Positions 16,617-24,814 of a stretch of DNA of 59,557 bases are shown here, in pieces; the stretch's first letter is position 1, and each line of letters starts with the position of its first letter. Source of the stretch: JAYVJH01 sp043777595 (lineage in GTDB: Bacteria; Bacteroidota; Bacteroidia; Cytophagales; Spirosomataceae). Location: NCBI GenBank assembly GCA_043777595.1, contig JAYWHT010000033.1, positions 1-59,557 of the forward strand. Direction: 5' to 3'. Under the pieces are notes generated by a model, which saw only the letters and a list, made by a program, of their open reading frames with translations, was not told where the DNA came from and ran no database searches. The position numbers and the translations under genes are program-made.

Positions 16617-16808
16617 TTACATTTTAGGAATGTCCAATTGTTTACAAATTTCGGCGCACAAATCCTTATCCAACTGAGGATGTCGAGGAATTGTCGTCTT
16701 GATTCCACTTTCAGTATTTCTAAAAATATCATGTTTCGATCCATGTCTGTGTAAGTAACAACTACATGACTCTAAGTGCTTTATGAATTTTCCTCTTTTT
16801 ACAGACAT
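16617..16808 (-). CDS. hicA: HicA-like mRNA interferase toxin
   Basis: 63 residues. HicA toxins are small double-stranded-RNA-binding-fold ribonucleases with a catalytic His in a G-S-x-H context; here HGSKHDIFRN (His near residue 26). The C-terminal TTIPRHPQLDKDLCAEICKQLDIP matches the family pattern (IPRH..L...L..IlkqlgI). The gene starts directly after the antitoxin stop (TAG 16809-16811), so the two are surely co-translated. The following protease start codon is only 4 nt past its stop. Confidence 0.75.
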   Translation of the reverse strand: MSVKRGKFIKHLESCSCYLHRHGSKHDIFRNTESGIKTTIPRHPQLDKDLCAEICKQLDIPKM

Positions 16809-17012
16809 CTAAGCAAAAATTAAGTCATCTTCATAAACTACTTCGCTTGTTTGTTTTTCAGACCTTAAATCTTCCAAATATAACTTCAGTGCGTCTAAGA
16901 TGTTTTCTTTAACCTCGTCAATACTAATTCCTTGTGTGAGTACATTGGGAATTTCTTTGATTCGGCCAATGAAATATTCGCTTCCTTTTGTGATAACTAA
17001 TGTAAGTTTCAT
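16809..17012 (-). CDS. hicB: HicB-like antitoxin
   Basis: 67 residues with the partial RNase H-like HicB fold (LVITKGSEYFIGRIKEIPNVLTQG, then SIDEVKENILDALKLYLED). It neutralises HicA by binding it. No C-terminal DNA-binding domain is present, so autoregulation would need another factor. It sits immediately upstream of hicA, with its own promoter overlapping the end of cysN. Confidence 0.75.
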   Translation of the reverse strand: MKLTLVITKGSEYFIGRIKEIPNVLTQGISIDEVKENILDALKLYLEDLRSEKQTSEVVYEDDLIFA

Positions 17013-17028
17013 AATAATTATTTTTTTA

Positions 17029-17060
17029 CAAATTTAAGAATAAAATAGTGCATCTTCAAA
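17029..17060 (-). promoter_or_regulatory. Promoter of hicBA
   Basis: On the minus strand TTTG (17057-17060) lies 20 nt before TAAATTTG (17029-17036), 16 nt upstream of the hicB ATG. The -33 element lies within the last codons of cysN, so the module can be transcribed on its own. Confidence 0.55.
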
Positions 17061-18297
17061 CTACCATCACCGCTCCTACGGTGGCATTGCTGGTTTCGTC
17101 TATCAATATCATGCTGCCGTTGGCTCTGATGCTTTGGTATGAATCTATGGCTAATGGATTGGCGGTTTTGATGGTTATTTTGCCAATGTCATTGAGTTTT
17201 AATTGAGCCGATTCTAAATGGTCGTAAGAATGTATATCTATCTGATAATCAATGGTTCTGACCGAGCAACGAGTACGAGCGGTATTATGTTGTATTATAT
17301 ATTTATTGCCTACAATGAGCTTTTTAGATTCATCAAACCAGCATACAATGGCTTCAATGTCTTGGGTAACGATGGGCTGTTGATTGGTCAGTACAATCAC
17401 ATCGCCACGGCTTACGTCCACATCGGTCGATAGATGTACTACTACCGACTGCCCTGCTTGGGCTTGGTCTAAGATTTGGTTATTGAACTCAATGCGCTCA
17501 ATCGTTGAACCAACACCTGACGGCAATACCGTAACGGCATCGCCTGTGCAGAGGATTCCGCTCGACAGCCGTCCTGCGTAGCCTCGGTAGTCGTGTAGGG
17601 CTTCGGTTTGGGGGCGTAGCACAAACTGAACAGGGAAACGACTTGGTTGTTGCAGATTTTGCTCAGATACATTCACAGTTTCTAACAATTCCAGAAGTGT
17701 TGCACCAGTGTACCAAGGCATATTTACAGATTTATCAACAACGTTGTCGCCGTCCAATGCTGATACAGGTATGATATGCGTTTGTTTGATACCTAAGTTT
17801 TCGGCCATTTTTTGGTATTCGACTGCAATTTTAAGAAAAACATCTTCAGAAAAATCAACTAAATCCATTTTATTGATAGCCACTACCACCGACGGAATAC
17901 CCAACAAGCCCACTAACAAACTATGACGGCGAGTTTGCTCAACAATTCCTTGGCGGGCATCAATCAAAACAATCGCCAAGTCGGCATTTGAGGCACCCGT
18001 TACCATGTTGCGAGTATATTGTACATGGCCTGGGGCATCAATGCTGATAAACTTACGATTGGGCGTTTGAAAATACTTATAGGCTACATCAATCGTAATA
18101 CCCTGCTCACGCTCCGAGCGCAGCCCGTCGGTCAGTAGTGCCAAATCGACAGTGCCGTTGTTACGGCTTTTACTTGCTTTTTCGACGGCTTCGAGTTGGT
18201 CGGCCAATATGTTTTTGGTGTCGTAGAGCAATCGGCCAATAAGCGTACTTTTGCCATCATCGACCGAGCCTGCGGTTATAAATCTGAGAATATCCAT
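17056..18297 (-). CDS. cysN: Sulfate adenylyltransferase subunit 1 (GTPase)
   Basis: GTP-hydrolysing subunit of ATP sulfurylase; it drives APS formation with CysD. It has 413 residues with translation-factor-type G motifs: GSVDDGKST (G1), ITIDVAY (G2), DAPGH (G3), NKMD (G4) and SAL (G5), followed by two beta-barrel domains. No APS-kinase (CysC) domain is fused. It is on the same strand as cysD, but separated from it by the opposite-strand mazEF module; hicBA lies just downstream. The start ATG 18297 begins MDILRFITAGS, as in the family. Confidence 0.95.
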   Translation of the reverse strand: MDILRFITAGSVDDGKSTLIGRLLYDTKNILADQLEAVEKASKSRNNGTVDLALLTDGLRSEREQGITIDVAYKYFQTPNRKFISIDAPGHVQYTRNMVTGASNADLAIVLIDARQGIVEQTRRHSLLVGLLGIPSVVVAINKMDLVDFSEDVFLKIAVEYQKMAENLGIKQTHIIPVSALDGDNVVDKSVNMPWYTGATLLELLETVNVSEQNLQQPSRFPVQFVLRPQTEALHDYRGYAGRLSSGILCTGDAVTVLPSGVGSTIERIEFNNQILDQAQAGQSVVVHLSTDVDVSRGDVIVLTNQQPIVTQDIEAIVCWFDESKKLIVGNKYIIQHNTARTRCSVRTIDYQIDIHSYDHLESAQLKLNDIGKITIKTANPLAIDSYQSIRANGSMILIDETSNATVGAVMVV

Positions 18298-18347
18298 GTT
18301 TTATAAAAAATTGTTATAACTTTGTATGAACAATTATTAAGAGTGAT

Positions 18348-18605
18348 ATGAAAACTAAAATTTTAAAAATTGGCAATTCACAAGGTATTTTATTGAGCAA
18401 GACTTTTTTGCAACAATACCATTTTGAAAATGAAGTAGAAATTTTACCACAAAGCGATGGATTGTTAATAAAGTCTGTTGAAAAATCGCCTCGGCACGAT
18501 TGGGAACTACGTTTTCAAAATGCGATTGCAGACGGTCATTTGCCTGACAATGAATTACTTGAAGGTTTTGAAAATAATTTTGAAAAAAGCGAATGGACAT
18601 GGTAA
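18348..18605 (+). CDS. mazE: MazE-like antitoxin (AbrB/MazE fold)
   Basis: 85 residues. The N-terminal swapped-hairpin DNA-binding domain MKTKILKIGNSQGILLSKTFL is typical of MazE/AbrB proteins, and the acidic C-terminus (LEGFENNFEKSEWTW) would wrap the toxin. It starts 51 nt from the divergent cysN start, so the two share an upstream region; MazE-type proteins usually repress their own promoter there. It overlaps mazF by 13 nt. Confidence 0.85.
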   Translation: MKTKILKIGNSQGILLSKTFLQQYHFENEVEILPQSDGLLIKSVEKSPRHDWELRFQNAIADGHLPDNELLEGFENNFEKSEWTW

Positions 18606-18922
18606 TCAATCGTTTTGAAGTTTGGTTGGTCAATCTCGACCCTACACTTGGTAGTGAAATTTCCAAAACTCGGCCTTGTGTTGTTGTATCGCCAAATGTT
18701 GTCAATAAATTTCTAAATACCATCGTTGTAGCGGCACTTACCAGTACTTCAAAACCATATCCAACCCGAGTAGATTGTATATTCAATAACCAAACTGGGC
18801 AAGTGGCGTTAGACCAAATGCGCTCAGTTGATAAAGTGCGATTCGTTAAAAAATTAGGTGTTTTAGATATATCCACGGCTCAAAAAGTTTGTGATACACT
18901 GCAAGAGTTATTTACTTTTTAA
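18593..18922 (+). CDS. mazF: MazF-like mRNA interferase toxin (PemK family)
   Basis: 109 residues. MazF/PemK endoribonuclease hallmarks: FEVWLVNLDPTLGSEISKTRPCVVVSP, then VVAALTST, and GQVALDQMRSVDKVR. It would cut mRNA at short motifs. The start overlaps the mazE end (translational coupling). Its stop overlaps the cysD stop by 3 nt in convergent orientation, leaving no room for a terminator between them. Confidence 0.9.
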   Translation: MDMVINRFEVWLVNLDPTLGSEISKTRPCVVVSPNVVNKFLNTIVVAALTSTSKPYPTRVDCIFNNQTGQVALDQMRSVDKVRFVKKLGVLDISTAQKVCDTLQELFTF

Positions 18923-19845
18923 AAGTACCCGCCTTTTTTACGGTCTTCCATGGCGGCTTCGGTTTGTTGGTCGTCTATGCGGGTTTCGCCACGCTCACTG
19001 ATACGGGTCTTTCTGATTTCATCAACCACTTCGGCTATCGTTGCCGCCTCCGACTCTACTGCTGCCGTGCAAGTCATGTCGCCTACGGTTCTGAATCTTA
19101 CTGTTCGTGTAACTATTTGATCGTCAGTGTCTTTTTCGATAAATGGCGTATTGTTTAGTAGTCGTCCGTCACGCAAAATACACTCTCTTTGGTGGCTAAA
19201 ATAAATACTGGGCATTGGGATATTCTCACGCTCAATATAGGCCCAAACGTCCAATTCTGTCCAGTTTGAAATTGGAAAAACCCGTACATTTTCGCCTTTC
19301 TGAATCCGCCCATTAAACAAATTCCAGAGTTCGGGGCGTTGCCGTTTGGGGTCCCATTGGCCAAACTCGTCTCTAAACGAAAAAATACGCTCTTTGGCAC
19401 GGGCTTTCTCTTCATCTCGGCGTGCGCCACCGATGCAAGCATCAAAGCTAAACTCTTCGATGGTGTCCAATAGCGTAAAAGTTTGTAGCCAGTTACGAGT
19501 AGCGTTTTTGCCAGTCTGTTCTTTTAGTCCTTTGGCCTTTATGGTATCTTCGACTTGCCGTACTACGAGCGTTGCGCCTACCTCTCTGACGAGCCAATCA
19601 CGGTATTCGAGGGCTTCGGGGAAGTTGTGGCCTGTATCGATATGAACAAGCGTAAACGGGATTTTACAGGGAGCAAACGCTTTTTGAGCCAGTCGCACAA
19701 GCGTAATCGAGTCTTTACCACCCGAAAATAGTAAAGCAGGTCGCTCAAACTGACCAGCTACCTCACGCATAATATAAATGGCCTCGGACTCTAACTCATT
19801 GAGTGATTGAATGGTTGAGTGGTTGAGTGGTTGATTATTGGTCAT
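18919..19845 (-). CDS. cysD: Sulfate adenylyltransferase subunit 2
   Basis: 308 residues. ATP pyrophosphatase that forms APS from sulfate and ATP with CysN. The PP-loop is ALLFSGGKDSITLVRLA, followed by IDTGHNFPEALEYRD and the conserved GGARRDEEKARAKERIFS and YFSHQRECILR segments. It lies 49 nt downstream of cysH, in the same operon direction. Its 3' end overlaps that of mazF. The N-terminus (MTNNQPLNHSTIQSLNELE) is slightly longer than typical; the family starts near LNELESEAIYI. Confidence 0.95.
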   Translation of the reverse strand: MTNNQPLNHSTIQSLNELESEAIYIMREVAGQFERPALLFSGGKDSITLVRLAQKAFAPCKIPFTLVHIDTGHNFPEALEYRDWLVREVGATLVVRQVEDTIKAKGLKEQTGKNATRNWLQTFTLLDTIEEFSFDACIGGARRDEEKARAKERIFSFRDEFGQWDPKRQRPELWNLFNGRIQKGENVRVFPISNWTELDVWAYIERENIPMPSIYFSHQRECILRDGRLLNNTPFIEKDTDDQIVTRTVRFRTVGDMTCTAAVESEAATIAEVVDEIRKTRISERGETRIDDQQTEAAMEDRKKGGYF

Positions 19846-19894
19846 AGCGGTTATTATTCGTTAAAATAGTTTTTCATTATTCACTTTACATTTT

Positions 19895-20596
19895 TCATTG
19901 CTTGCTATGCAGCCCACATTCTTTTTTACTTTGGTCTTCCCACCACCAGCGGCCAGCTCTAAAATCTTCACCTTCGGCCACGGCACGGGTACATGGCGCA
20001 CAGCCTATACTCACAAAACCACGGTCGTGCAGTGGGTTGTAGGGTACGTTATGTTGTTTTATATAGGCTTTTACCTCGTCAAAAGTCCAGTTCAAGATGG
20101 GGTGAAATTTATAGAGTTGATGCCCTTCGTCCCACCCCAACTGACTCATTTCTTGGCGATTGGCCGACTGCTCTGAACGAATACCTGTTATCCAAATTTT
20201 AGCCCCAGCCAATGCCCGATTGAGTGGTTTTACTTTTCTCAAAAAACAACATTCTTCCCGAGCTTCTACCGATTCATAAAAACTATATAGTCCTTTGTGG
20301 GTTGTTAAGGTTTCAATATCTTGTTGTTCTGGAAAAAACACCTCAATCTTTGTATTGTATCGTTGGTTGGTTTGGTGCAGAGTTTTGTAACTTTCTTCAA
20401 ACATTCGGCCAGTGTCGAGCGTAAAAACACGAATTGGTAGCTTACTTGTCAAAATCATATCTGTAATAACTTGGTCTTCCAGCCCCAAACTGGTCGAAAA
20501 CACGACTTGATTGGGATAAAGTCTCGCTAATTCAGACAAAACTTTAATGTTACTATTTCTATCAATTAAGTTGTTTAAATGTTGTAATTCGGTCAT
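19895..20596 (-). CDS. cysH: Assimilatory APS reductase-type CysH
   Basis: 233 residues. Reduces adenylyl sulfate (or PAPS) to sulfite. The PP-loop-like VVFSTSLGLEDQVITDMI and LDTGRMFEESY identify the family. The two cysteine pairs, ECCFLRK and CAPCTR, that ligand a [4Fe-4S] cluster are present, as is the catalytic C-terminal ECGLH. The cluster-bearing form with no CysC in the neighbourhood suggests APS is the direct substrate. It leads cysD (49 nt) in the same operon. Confidence 0.93.
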   Translation of the reverse strand: MTELQHLNNLIDRNSNIKVLSELARLYPNQVVFSTSLGLEDQVITDMILTSKLPIRVFTLDTGRMFEESYKTLHQTNQRYNTKIEVFFPEQQDIETLTTHKGLYSFYESVEAREECCFLRKVKPLNRALAGAKIWITGIRSEQSANRQEMSQLGWDEGHQLYKFHPILNWTFDEVKAYIKQHNVPYNPLHDRGFVSIGCAPCTRAVAEGEDFRAGRWWWEDQSKKECGLHSKQ

Positions 20597-20610
20597 GTTT
20601 TTGTATTTAC

Positions 20611-20949
20611 TTAAATCAATTCATCTATACTATTGCGAGTTGCTACTATCAAGTCGGTATTTGCCAAACTGTTTTCAATTGTTTGCCAATTATCAGTAAA
20701 ATACTCGTACAACTGGCGTAATGTTCGATTTCCTAAATCAAAATATACAACTTTCGGTCGTGATTTTGCCAATATTGAACGATGATAAAAGTCTGAATCT
20801 TTGGTCAGAATTATCAATTTATTTTCGATTGCATAGTTCCAAATATCAGAATCAGAAAATGTAAGGTCAATATCAGCAACAAATTTAAAATTAGGGTTAT
20901 TGAAAAAGCTAAATTTTTTAGGTAGATTAACATCGACAATATACTTCAC
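20611..20949 (-). CDS. DUF5615 PIN-like protein (putative toxin)
   Basis: 112 residues of the PIN-like DUF5615 family. Conserved acidic residues of a PIN-like nuclease lie in VDVNLPKKF, SDSDIWNYA and LTKDSDFYHR. It is typically encoded after a DUF433 antitoxin-like gene, as here (2 nt between genes). It is probably a ribonuclease toxin, inferred from family and pairing, not shown. It lies 14 nt upstream of cysH on the same strand, so read-through into cysH is likely. Confidence 0.75.
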   Translation of the reverse strand: MKYIVDVNLPKKFSFFNNPNFKFVADIDLTFSDSDIWNYAIENKLIILTKDSDFYHRSILAKSRPKVVYFDLGNRTLRQLYEYFTDNWQTIENSLANTDLIVATRNSIDELI

Positions 20950-20950
20950 A

Positions 20951-21184
20951 TCAACTTGCTAATTTGTATGATACTACTGAACGGTTGGCAATTAAGGCTG
21001 CATATTCAAAAGCGGCCTGTATGTCTTCTATTTCTAAGTATGGATATGCTTCTAACACGTTATCAATGGTTTCACCAGCCGCCATGTATTCTAAAATAGT
21101 CTTTACTGTTATTCTCATGCCTCTAATAGTAGGCTTGCCATTACAAACATCTGCGATGTGAGTGATTCTGTGTAGGTTTTCCAT
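20951..21184 (-). CDS. DUF433 protein (putative antitoxin)
   Basis: 77 residues. DUF433 proteins are small winged-helix-type antitoxin candidates; the hallmark here is CNGKPTIRGMRITVKTILEYMAAGETIDNVLEAYPYLEIEDIQAAFEYA. It is paired with the DUF5615 PIN-like gene just downstream. A TAAATTTG box lies 27 nt upstream, and the module ends beside cysH. Confidence 0.8.
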   Translation of the reverse strand: MENLHRITHIADVCNGKPTIRGMRITVKTILEYMAAGETIDNVLEAYPYLEIEDIQAAFEYAALIANRSVVSYKLAS

Positions 21185-21211
21185 TAGTGTTCATTTTTTT
21201 GATTTTCGCCA

Positions 21212-21219
21212 CAAATTTA
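21212..21219 (-). promoter_or_regulatory. Putative -7 box of the DUF433/DUF5615 module
   Basis: TAAATTTG on the minus strand, 27 nt before the DUF433 start and identical to the hicBA -7 box. No TTG at usual spacing (the nearest is 26 nt away). Confidence 0.35.
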
Positions 21220-21221
21220 AC

Positions 21222-22109
21222 TTAAAATAATTTCACTAAGGTTCTCAAACTCAAAACTATAACGAGCACTCCAACCAAAACCATCAGTGGTTTACGAGGC
21301 ACACGATTGACTAAATATGCCGCTAATGGCGCAGCCACTACTCCACCGATGATAAGCCCAACGATGATTTGCCAGCTATTGATGCCCTGAAAAATCAAGA
21401 ACGTAACGCCACTGGCCAACGACACAGCAAACTCTGCGGTATTGACTGAGCCAATGGTATAGCGAGGGTCTCGGCCACGGCCTATGAGGGTAGAGGTTAC
21501 GATTGGCCCCCAGCCGCCGCCGCCCACAGCGTCCATAAAACCACCAAATGCTGCCAAAATACCGAGCCGTTTGGTACGCTTTTTGGCGATTGTTTTTTTG
21601 AGGGCTTTGTAAATAATAATCCCCCCCAGTACCATCATATATGCCGAAATATACGGTTTAATAACTTGACCATCAATGACATCGGCCAATAAATACGCAC
21701 CCACAGCCGAGCCTATTACCCCTGGCAAAATCAGATACTGAACCAATTTTTTATTGATATTACCAAATTTGATATGGGATATAGCCGAAGCACCCGACGT
21801 AAACATTTCGGCAACGTGTACGCCCGTGCTGCTCAGGGCTGGCGGCACGCCCAAAGCCATCAAAAACGAGGTTGAAGTAGCGCCATAGCCCATGCCCATT
21901 GTGCCGTCCACGAGTTGCGCCAAGATGCCTATACCTACATAAACCCAAAAGTCATTATTTAAGCCCGTCAGTAAATTATCAATAGTAAAAATCTGAATAT
22001 TTACTAAAACCAAGTAAATAACAACAGAACCAAGCAATGCCAAAATTAAATAAAACCAAGGCGACGTATTCTTGATTTGTATGGTTTTAGTTTTAATGTA
22101 TTCTGACAT
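21222..22109 (-). CDS. TauE/SafE (TSUP) family transporter
   Basis: 295 residues with eight or more hydrophobic helices. The repeated TSUP motif appears as GMGYGATSTSFLMALGVPPALSSTGVHVAEMFTSG in the first half and GFMDAVGGGGWGPIVTSTLIGRGRDPRYTIGSVNTAEFAVS in the second. TSUP proteins move sulfite, sulfate or organosulfur anions. It sits 37 nt upstream of the DUF433/DUF5615 module and cysH on the same strand, so sulfate/sulfite transport for this cluster is the natural inference. Confidence 0.88.
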   Translation of the reverse strand: MSEYIKTKTIQIKNTSPWFYLILALLGSVVIYLVLVNIQIFTIDNLLTGLNNDFWVYVGIGILAQLVDGTMGMGYGATSTSFLMALGVPPALSSTGVHVAEMFTSGASAISHIKFGNINKKLVQYLILPGVIGSAVGAYLLADVIDGQVIKPYISAYMMVLGGIIIYKALKKTIAKKRTKRLGILAAFGGFMDAVGGGGWGPIVTSTLIGRGRDPRYTIGSVNTAEFAVSLASGVTFLIFQGINSWQIIVGLIIGGVVAAPLAAYLVNRVPRKPLMVLVGVLVIVLSLRTLVKLF

Positions 22110-22161
22110 ATCCTAAAAGTCTATATAATATACATAGTTTATAGTATATTATTCTAATTTT

Positions 22162-22191
22162 TAACCCCGAGATATTTTCGGGGTTATTTTT
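22162..22191 (+). terminator. Hairpin between the TSUP and permease genes
   Basis: TAACCCCGA (22162-22170) pairs with TCGGGGTTA (22178-22186) over a 7-nt loop, followed by TTTTT on the plus strand. Both flanking genes are on the minus strand, so it may act as a processing or regulatory hairpin instead. Confidence 0.45.
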
Positions 22192-22277
22192 GATACACAA
22201 AGGTTATTGTTGAAAACTACAATTCAAAATTATGATTGCATTTTCTTTTAAAATTTATATAAAAAAGTATAAAAGTA

Positions 22278-23963
22278 TTATTTTTTCGATAATTTACTGT
22301 TCTTGAATCCATAACCAAAGTAAATAACCAAACCAAAGGCGAGCCAAGCCAAAAACATAAGCCAGTTAGATATGCCGAGTTCTGTCATCAAATAGAGGTT
22401 GGTTAATATTCCCAAAATAGGCAGAAGTGAGTAATTATTGCGGTAGGTTAATATAGACAAGACGATACCAGCAATCCAAAAAATACCCATCAGCGGTTTG
22501 TGTTGAATATGACTGATGATGTCGTTTTGTGAATATGAAAAAGCCAGTAACAGAACGACTATAACCGCAACCCAATATTTACCATTGACAAACGGTACTT
22601 TGAACTTTGATTTTGTATTGTTTTTGTCTAAAAATAAAACTCCTGCACAAACAATGATAAAGGCAAAAAGTGTGCCTACGCTCGTCAGGTCGGTTACGAG
22701 TTTCATGTTCAGAAACAACGACGGTACAGCTACCAAAAAGCCTGTTAATATAGTCGAGAACGAAGGTGTTTTGAACTTGGGGTGAATTTTGCCAAACGCT
22801 TTTGGTAGTAGCCCATCTCGGCTCATGGACATCCAGATGCGAGGCTGCCCAATCTGGTAAGCAAGCAGTGCGCTCGTCATGGCCACAACGGCACTCACTG
22901 CAATGACACCCGACAATGACGACAAGAACGATTTTTGCCAGCCTGTGGCATTGATGCTCACACTCTTGAAAACATAAGCCAGTGGGTCATCTACTTTTAG
23001 TTCGGTATAAGACACCATACCGTTCAGAATCAGGGCAATAGCCACATAAAGGGTCGTACAGATAATGAGCGAATAAATAATAGACCTCGGCATATCTCGC
23101 TGTGGGTCTTTACATTCTTCGGCAGTAGTAGAGACCGAATCGAAGCCAATAAACGAAAAGAAAACGGCTGATACTCCCAGCAAAACACCATTCATGCCTT
23201 TGGGCGCAAAATTACTCCAGTTGGCAGTATCGACATAAAAAGCACCGACAACGATAACGGTCAAGATGACAATAATTTTGAACAGTACCAATGCGTTGCC
23301 TGCTGTGCGAGATTCTTTGATGCCAATATAGGCAATGACGGTGATGAGTACAGTGATGAGTGCGGCTGGAATATTCATCAAAATCTTGAAACCAAACAAA
23401 ACAGGGGCCGTTCTAAATGCTTCTTCTTGTGCTATGAGCTGCGGGCCAGGCGCACCTCCAGTTTTGGCAATGGCATAAAACTCATTGAAGCCGTCTCGTG
23501 CCGATACATAGTCGGTTGCAAAATATTCTGGAAAATGTACGCCAAACCGTTCTAACATTTCCATAAAATAACCCGACCAGCCAATGGCTACTACCATATT
23601 GCTGACGGCATATTCTAATATAAGCGACCAGCCGATAATCCAAGCCACAACTTCGCCAAACGAAATGTAAGTATAAGTATAAGCACTGCCGCTGACGGGA
23701 ACAGTTGAAGCAAATTGAGCGTAACAAAGCCCCGTAAAAGCACAGGCGATGGCGATAAAAACAAACAATAACGATACGGCTGCGCCGCCCTCAAAGCTGG
23801 CATTACCGATGGTACTAAATATACCACCACCAATAATGGCCGCAATACCAAACGATGTTAAATCTCTGACAGTAAGGGTTTTGACCATCTGAGACGATTC
23901 GCCATGTTTGGCATCGTTGAGGGCTTGGCTGATTGATTTTTTACGAAAAAGAGAGTTTAACAT
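22278..23963 (-). CDS. APC-family amino acid permease
   Basis: 561 residues with about 14 membrane segments, the size of cationic amino acid transporters. The family start is visible: LTVRDLTSFGIAAIIGGGIFSTIGNAS is the helix 1 substrate-binding glycine motif, followed by YTYTYISFGEVVAWIIGWSLILEY and FFSFIGFDSVSTTAEECKDPQRDMPRSI. Substrate specificity is not certain. It is separated by hairpin 22162 from the TSUP gene and is probably monocistronic, with its own promoter. Confidence 0.88.
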   Translation of the reverse strand: MLNSLFRKKSISQALNDAKHGESSQMVKTLTVRDLTSFGIAAIIGGGIFSTIGNASFEGGAAVSLLFVFIAIACAFTGLCYAQFASTVPVSGSAYTYTYISFGEVVAWIIGWSLILEYAVSNMVVAIGWSGYFMEMLERFGVHFPEYFATDYVSARDGFNEFYAIAKTGGAPGPQLIAQEEAFRTAPVLFGFKILMNIPAALITVLITVIAYIGIKESRTAGNALVLFKIIVILTVIVVGAFYVDTANWSNFAPKGMNGVLLGVSAVFFSFIGFDSVSTTAEECKDPQRDMPRSIIYSLIICTTLYVAIALILNGMVSYTELKVDDPLAYVFKSVSINATGWQKSFLSSLSGVIAVSAVVAMTSALLAYQIGQPRIWMSMSRDGLLPKAFGKIHPKFKTPSFSTILTGFLVAVPSLFLNMKLVTDLTSVGTLFAFIIVCAGVLFLDKNNTKSKFKVPFVNGKYWVAVIVVLLLAFSYSQNDIISHIQHKPLMGIFWIAGIVLSILTYRNNYSLLPILGILTNLYLMTELGISNWLMFLAWLAFGLVIYFGYGFKNSKLSKK

Positions 23964-23988
23964 AATATAGTGGCTCGGGTTTTAGACA

Positions 23989-24018
23989 CAAATATATGAT
24001 TTAGTTGTTATAATCAAA
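23989..24018 (-). promoter_or_regulatory. Promoter of the APC permease gene
   Basis: Minus-strand TTTG (24015-24018) then 18 nt then TATATTTG (23989-23996), 25 nt upstream of the ATG. The -33 box falls inside the last codons of the SDR gene. Confidence 0.6.
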
Positions 24019-24730
24019 TTTTTGCCATTGCCCAGTCAGGCAAAACTCTAAGCAACTGAGCAATAATCCAGTAACGTTTGGTAATATAGGCTACTGATAC
24101 TTTGCGCTCAATGGCATTGGCAATTTGGGTAGCGGCTTTCTCAGACGAGGCCACCCAAAACATACCTTTTTGGCCTTTGGTGAGTGGGGTGTCTACATAA
24201 CCTGGGCGAATATCGGTGATTGCAATATGCTTAAATGATTTGGCAGAACGAAACCGCAAGCCCTCCATGTAGCTACTCATAAAGGCTTTGGAGGCGTGGT
24301 ATTCGGGGGCATAAGAACTACTACGAACACCTGCAATAGACGATATGCCAACGATATGACCCGAAGGTTGGGTTTTGAAATAGTCATAAGACCAGCGAGC
24401 CAGTGCCAAAAAACCACGAACGTTTATATCAATCGTTGCCATTTCTTGAGCTGCTGTAGCTTTCGGAAAACCCACGCCCGCATTGATGACCACCACGTCA
24501 AAACCGTTCATGGTCGTGGCCAACTCTTGCATGGTTTGGCACGAAGCCTCCAATTCGGTAACGTCCATTTGCCGAACATGAATGGTGGTATTGGGAAAAG
24601 CCAGTTTGATTTCTTCCAATAAAGCCAATCGCCGACCAGTAATAGCCAGTTCAAAACCTTGTCGAGCGTACAGTTCGGCCAGCGAGCGGCCTATGCCTGT
24701 GGTTGCACCAATGAGTATGATTTTTTTCAA
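24014..24730 (-). CDS. Short-chain dehydrogenase/reductase
   Basis: 238 residues of the SDR superfamily. The cofactor-binding glycine motif is IGATTGIGRSLA; then VVINAGVG, the catalytic Ser in GISSIAG, and the YHASK active site (Y-x-x-x-K). The C-terminal ITKRYWIIAQLLRVLPDWAMAKI looks membrane-associated, as in some reductases of lipids or retinal-like substrates. Substrate unknown. It lies 50 nt upstream of the permease on the same strand. Confidence 0.9.
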   Translation of the reverse strand: MKKIILIGATTGIGRSLAELYARQGFELAITGRRLALLEEIKLAFPNTTIHVRQMDVTELEASCQTMQELATTMNGFDVVVINAGVGFPKATAAQEMATIDINVRGFLALARWSYDYFKTQPSGHIVGISSIAGVRSSSYAPEYHASKAFMSSYMEGLRFRSAKSFKHIAITDIRPGYVDTPLTKGQKGMFWVASSEKAATQIANAIERKVSVAYITKRYWIIAQLLRVLPDWAMAKI

Positions 24731-24750
24731 AGTAGTGTATTTGATTTAAA

Positions 24751-24758
24751 CAAAAATA
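24751..24758 (-). promoter_or_regulatory. Putative -7 box of the SDR gene
   Basis: TATTTTTG on the minus strand, 20 nt upstream of the SDR start. No TTG is found at the -33 spacing. Confidence 0.35.
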
Positions 24759-24768
24759 AATGATTTTT

Positions 24769-24801
24769 AGCGACACCATCGCTTGGAGCGATGGTGTCGC
24801 T
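24769..24801. terminator. 15-bp perfect hairpin downstream of hisB
   Basis: AGCGACACCATCGCT - TGG - AGCGATGGTGTCGCT, a perfect 15-bp stem with a 3-nt loop, 13 nt after hisB. It also shows the GCT-nnn-AGC apex seen in other palindromes of the window. Confidence 0.65.
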
Positions 24802-24814
24802 GGCGTATAGTAAC

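Noticed and set aside
15446..16744. Longer start for the aspartyl protease
   Set aside because: The extra 44 residues overlap hicA and hide the signal peptide that starts at 16612.
18355..18876. 173-residue minus-strand frame across mazEF
   Set aside because: Antisense to two well supported toxin-antitoxin genes.
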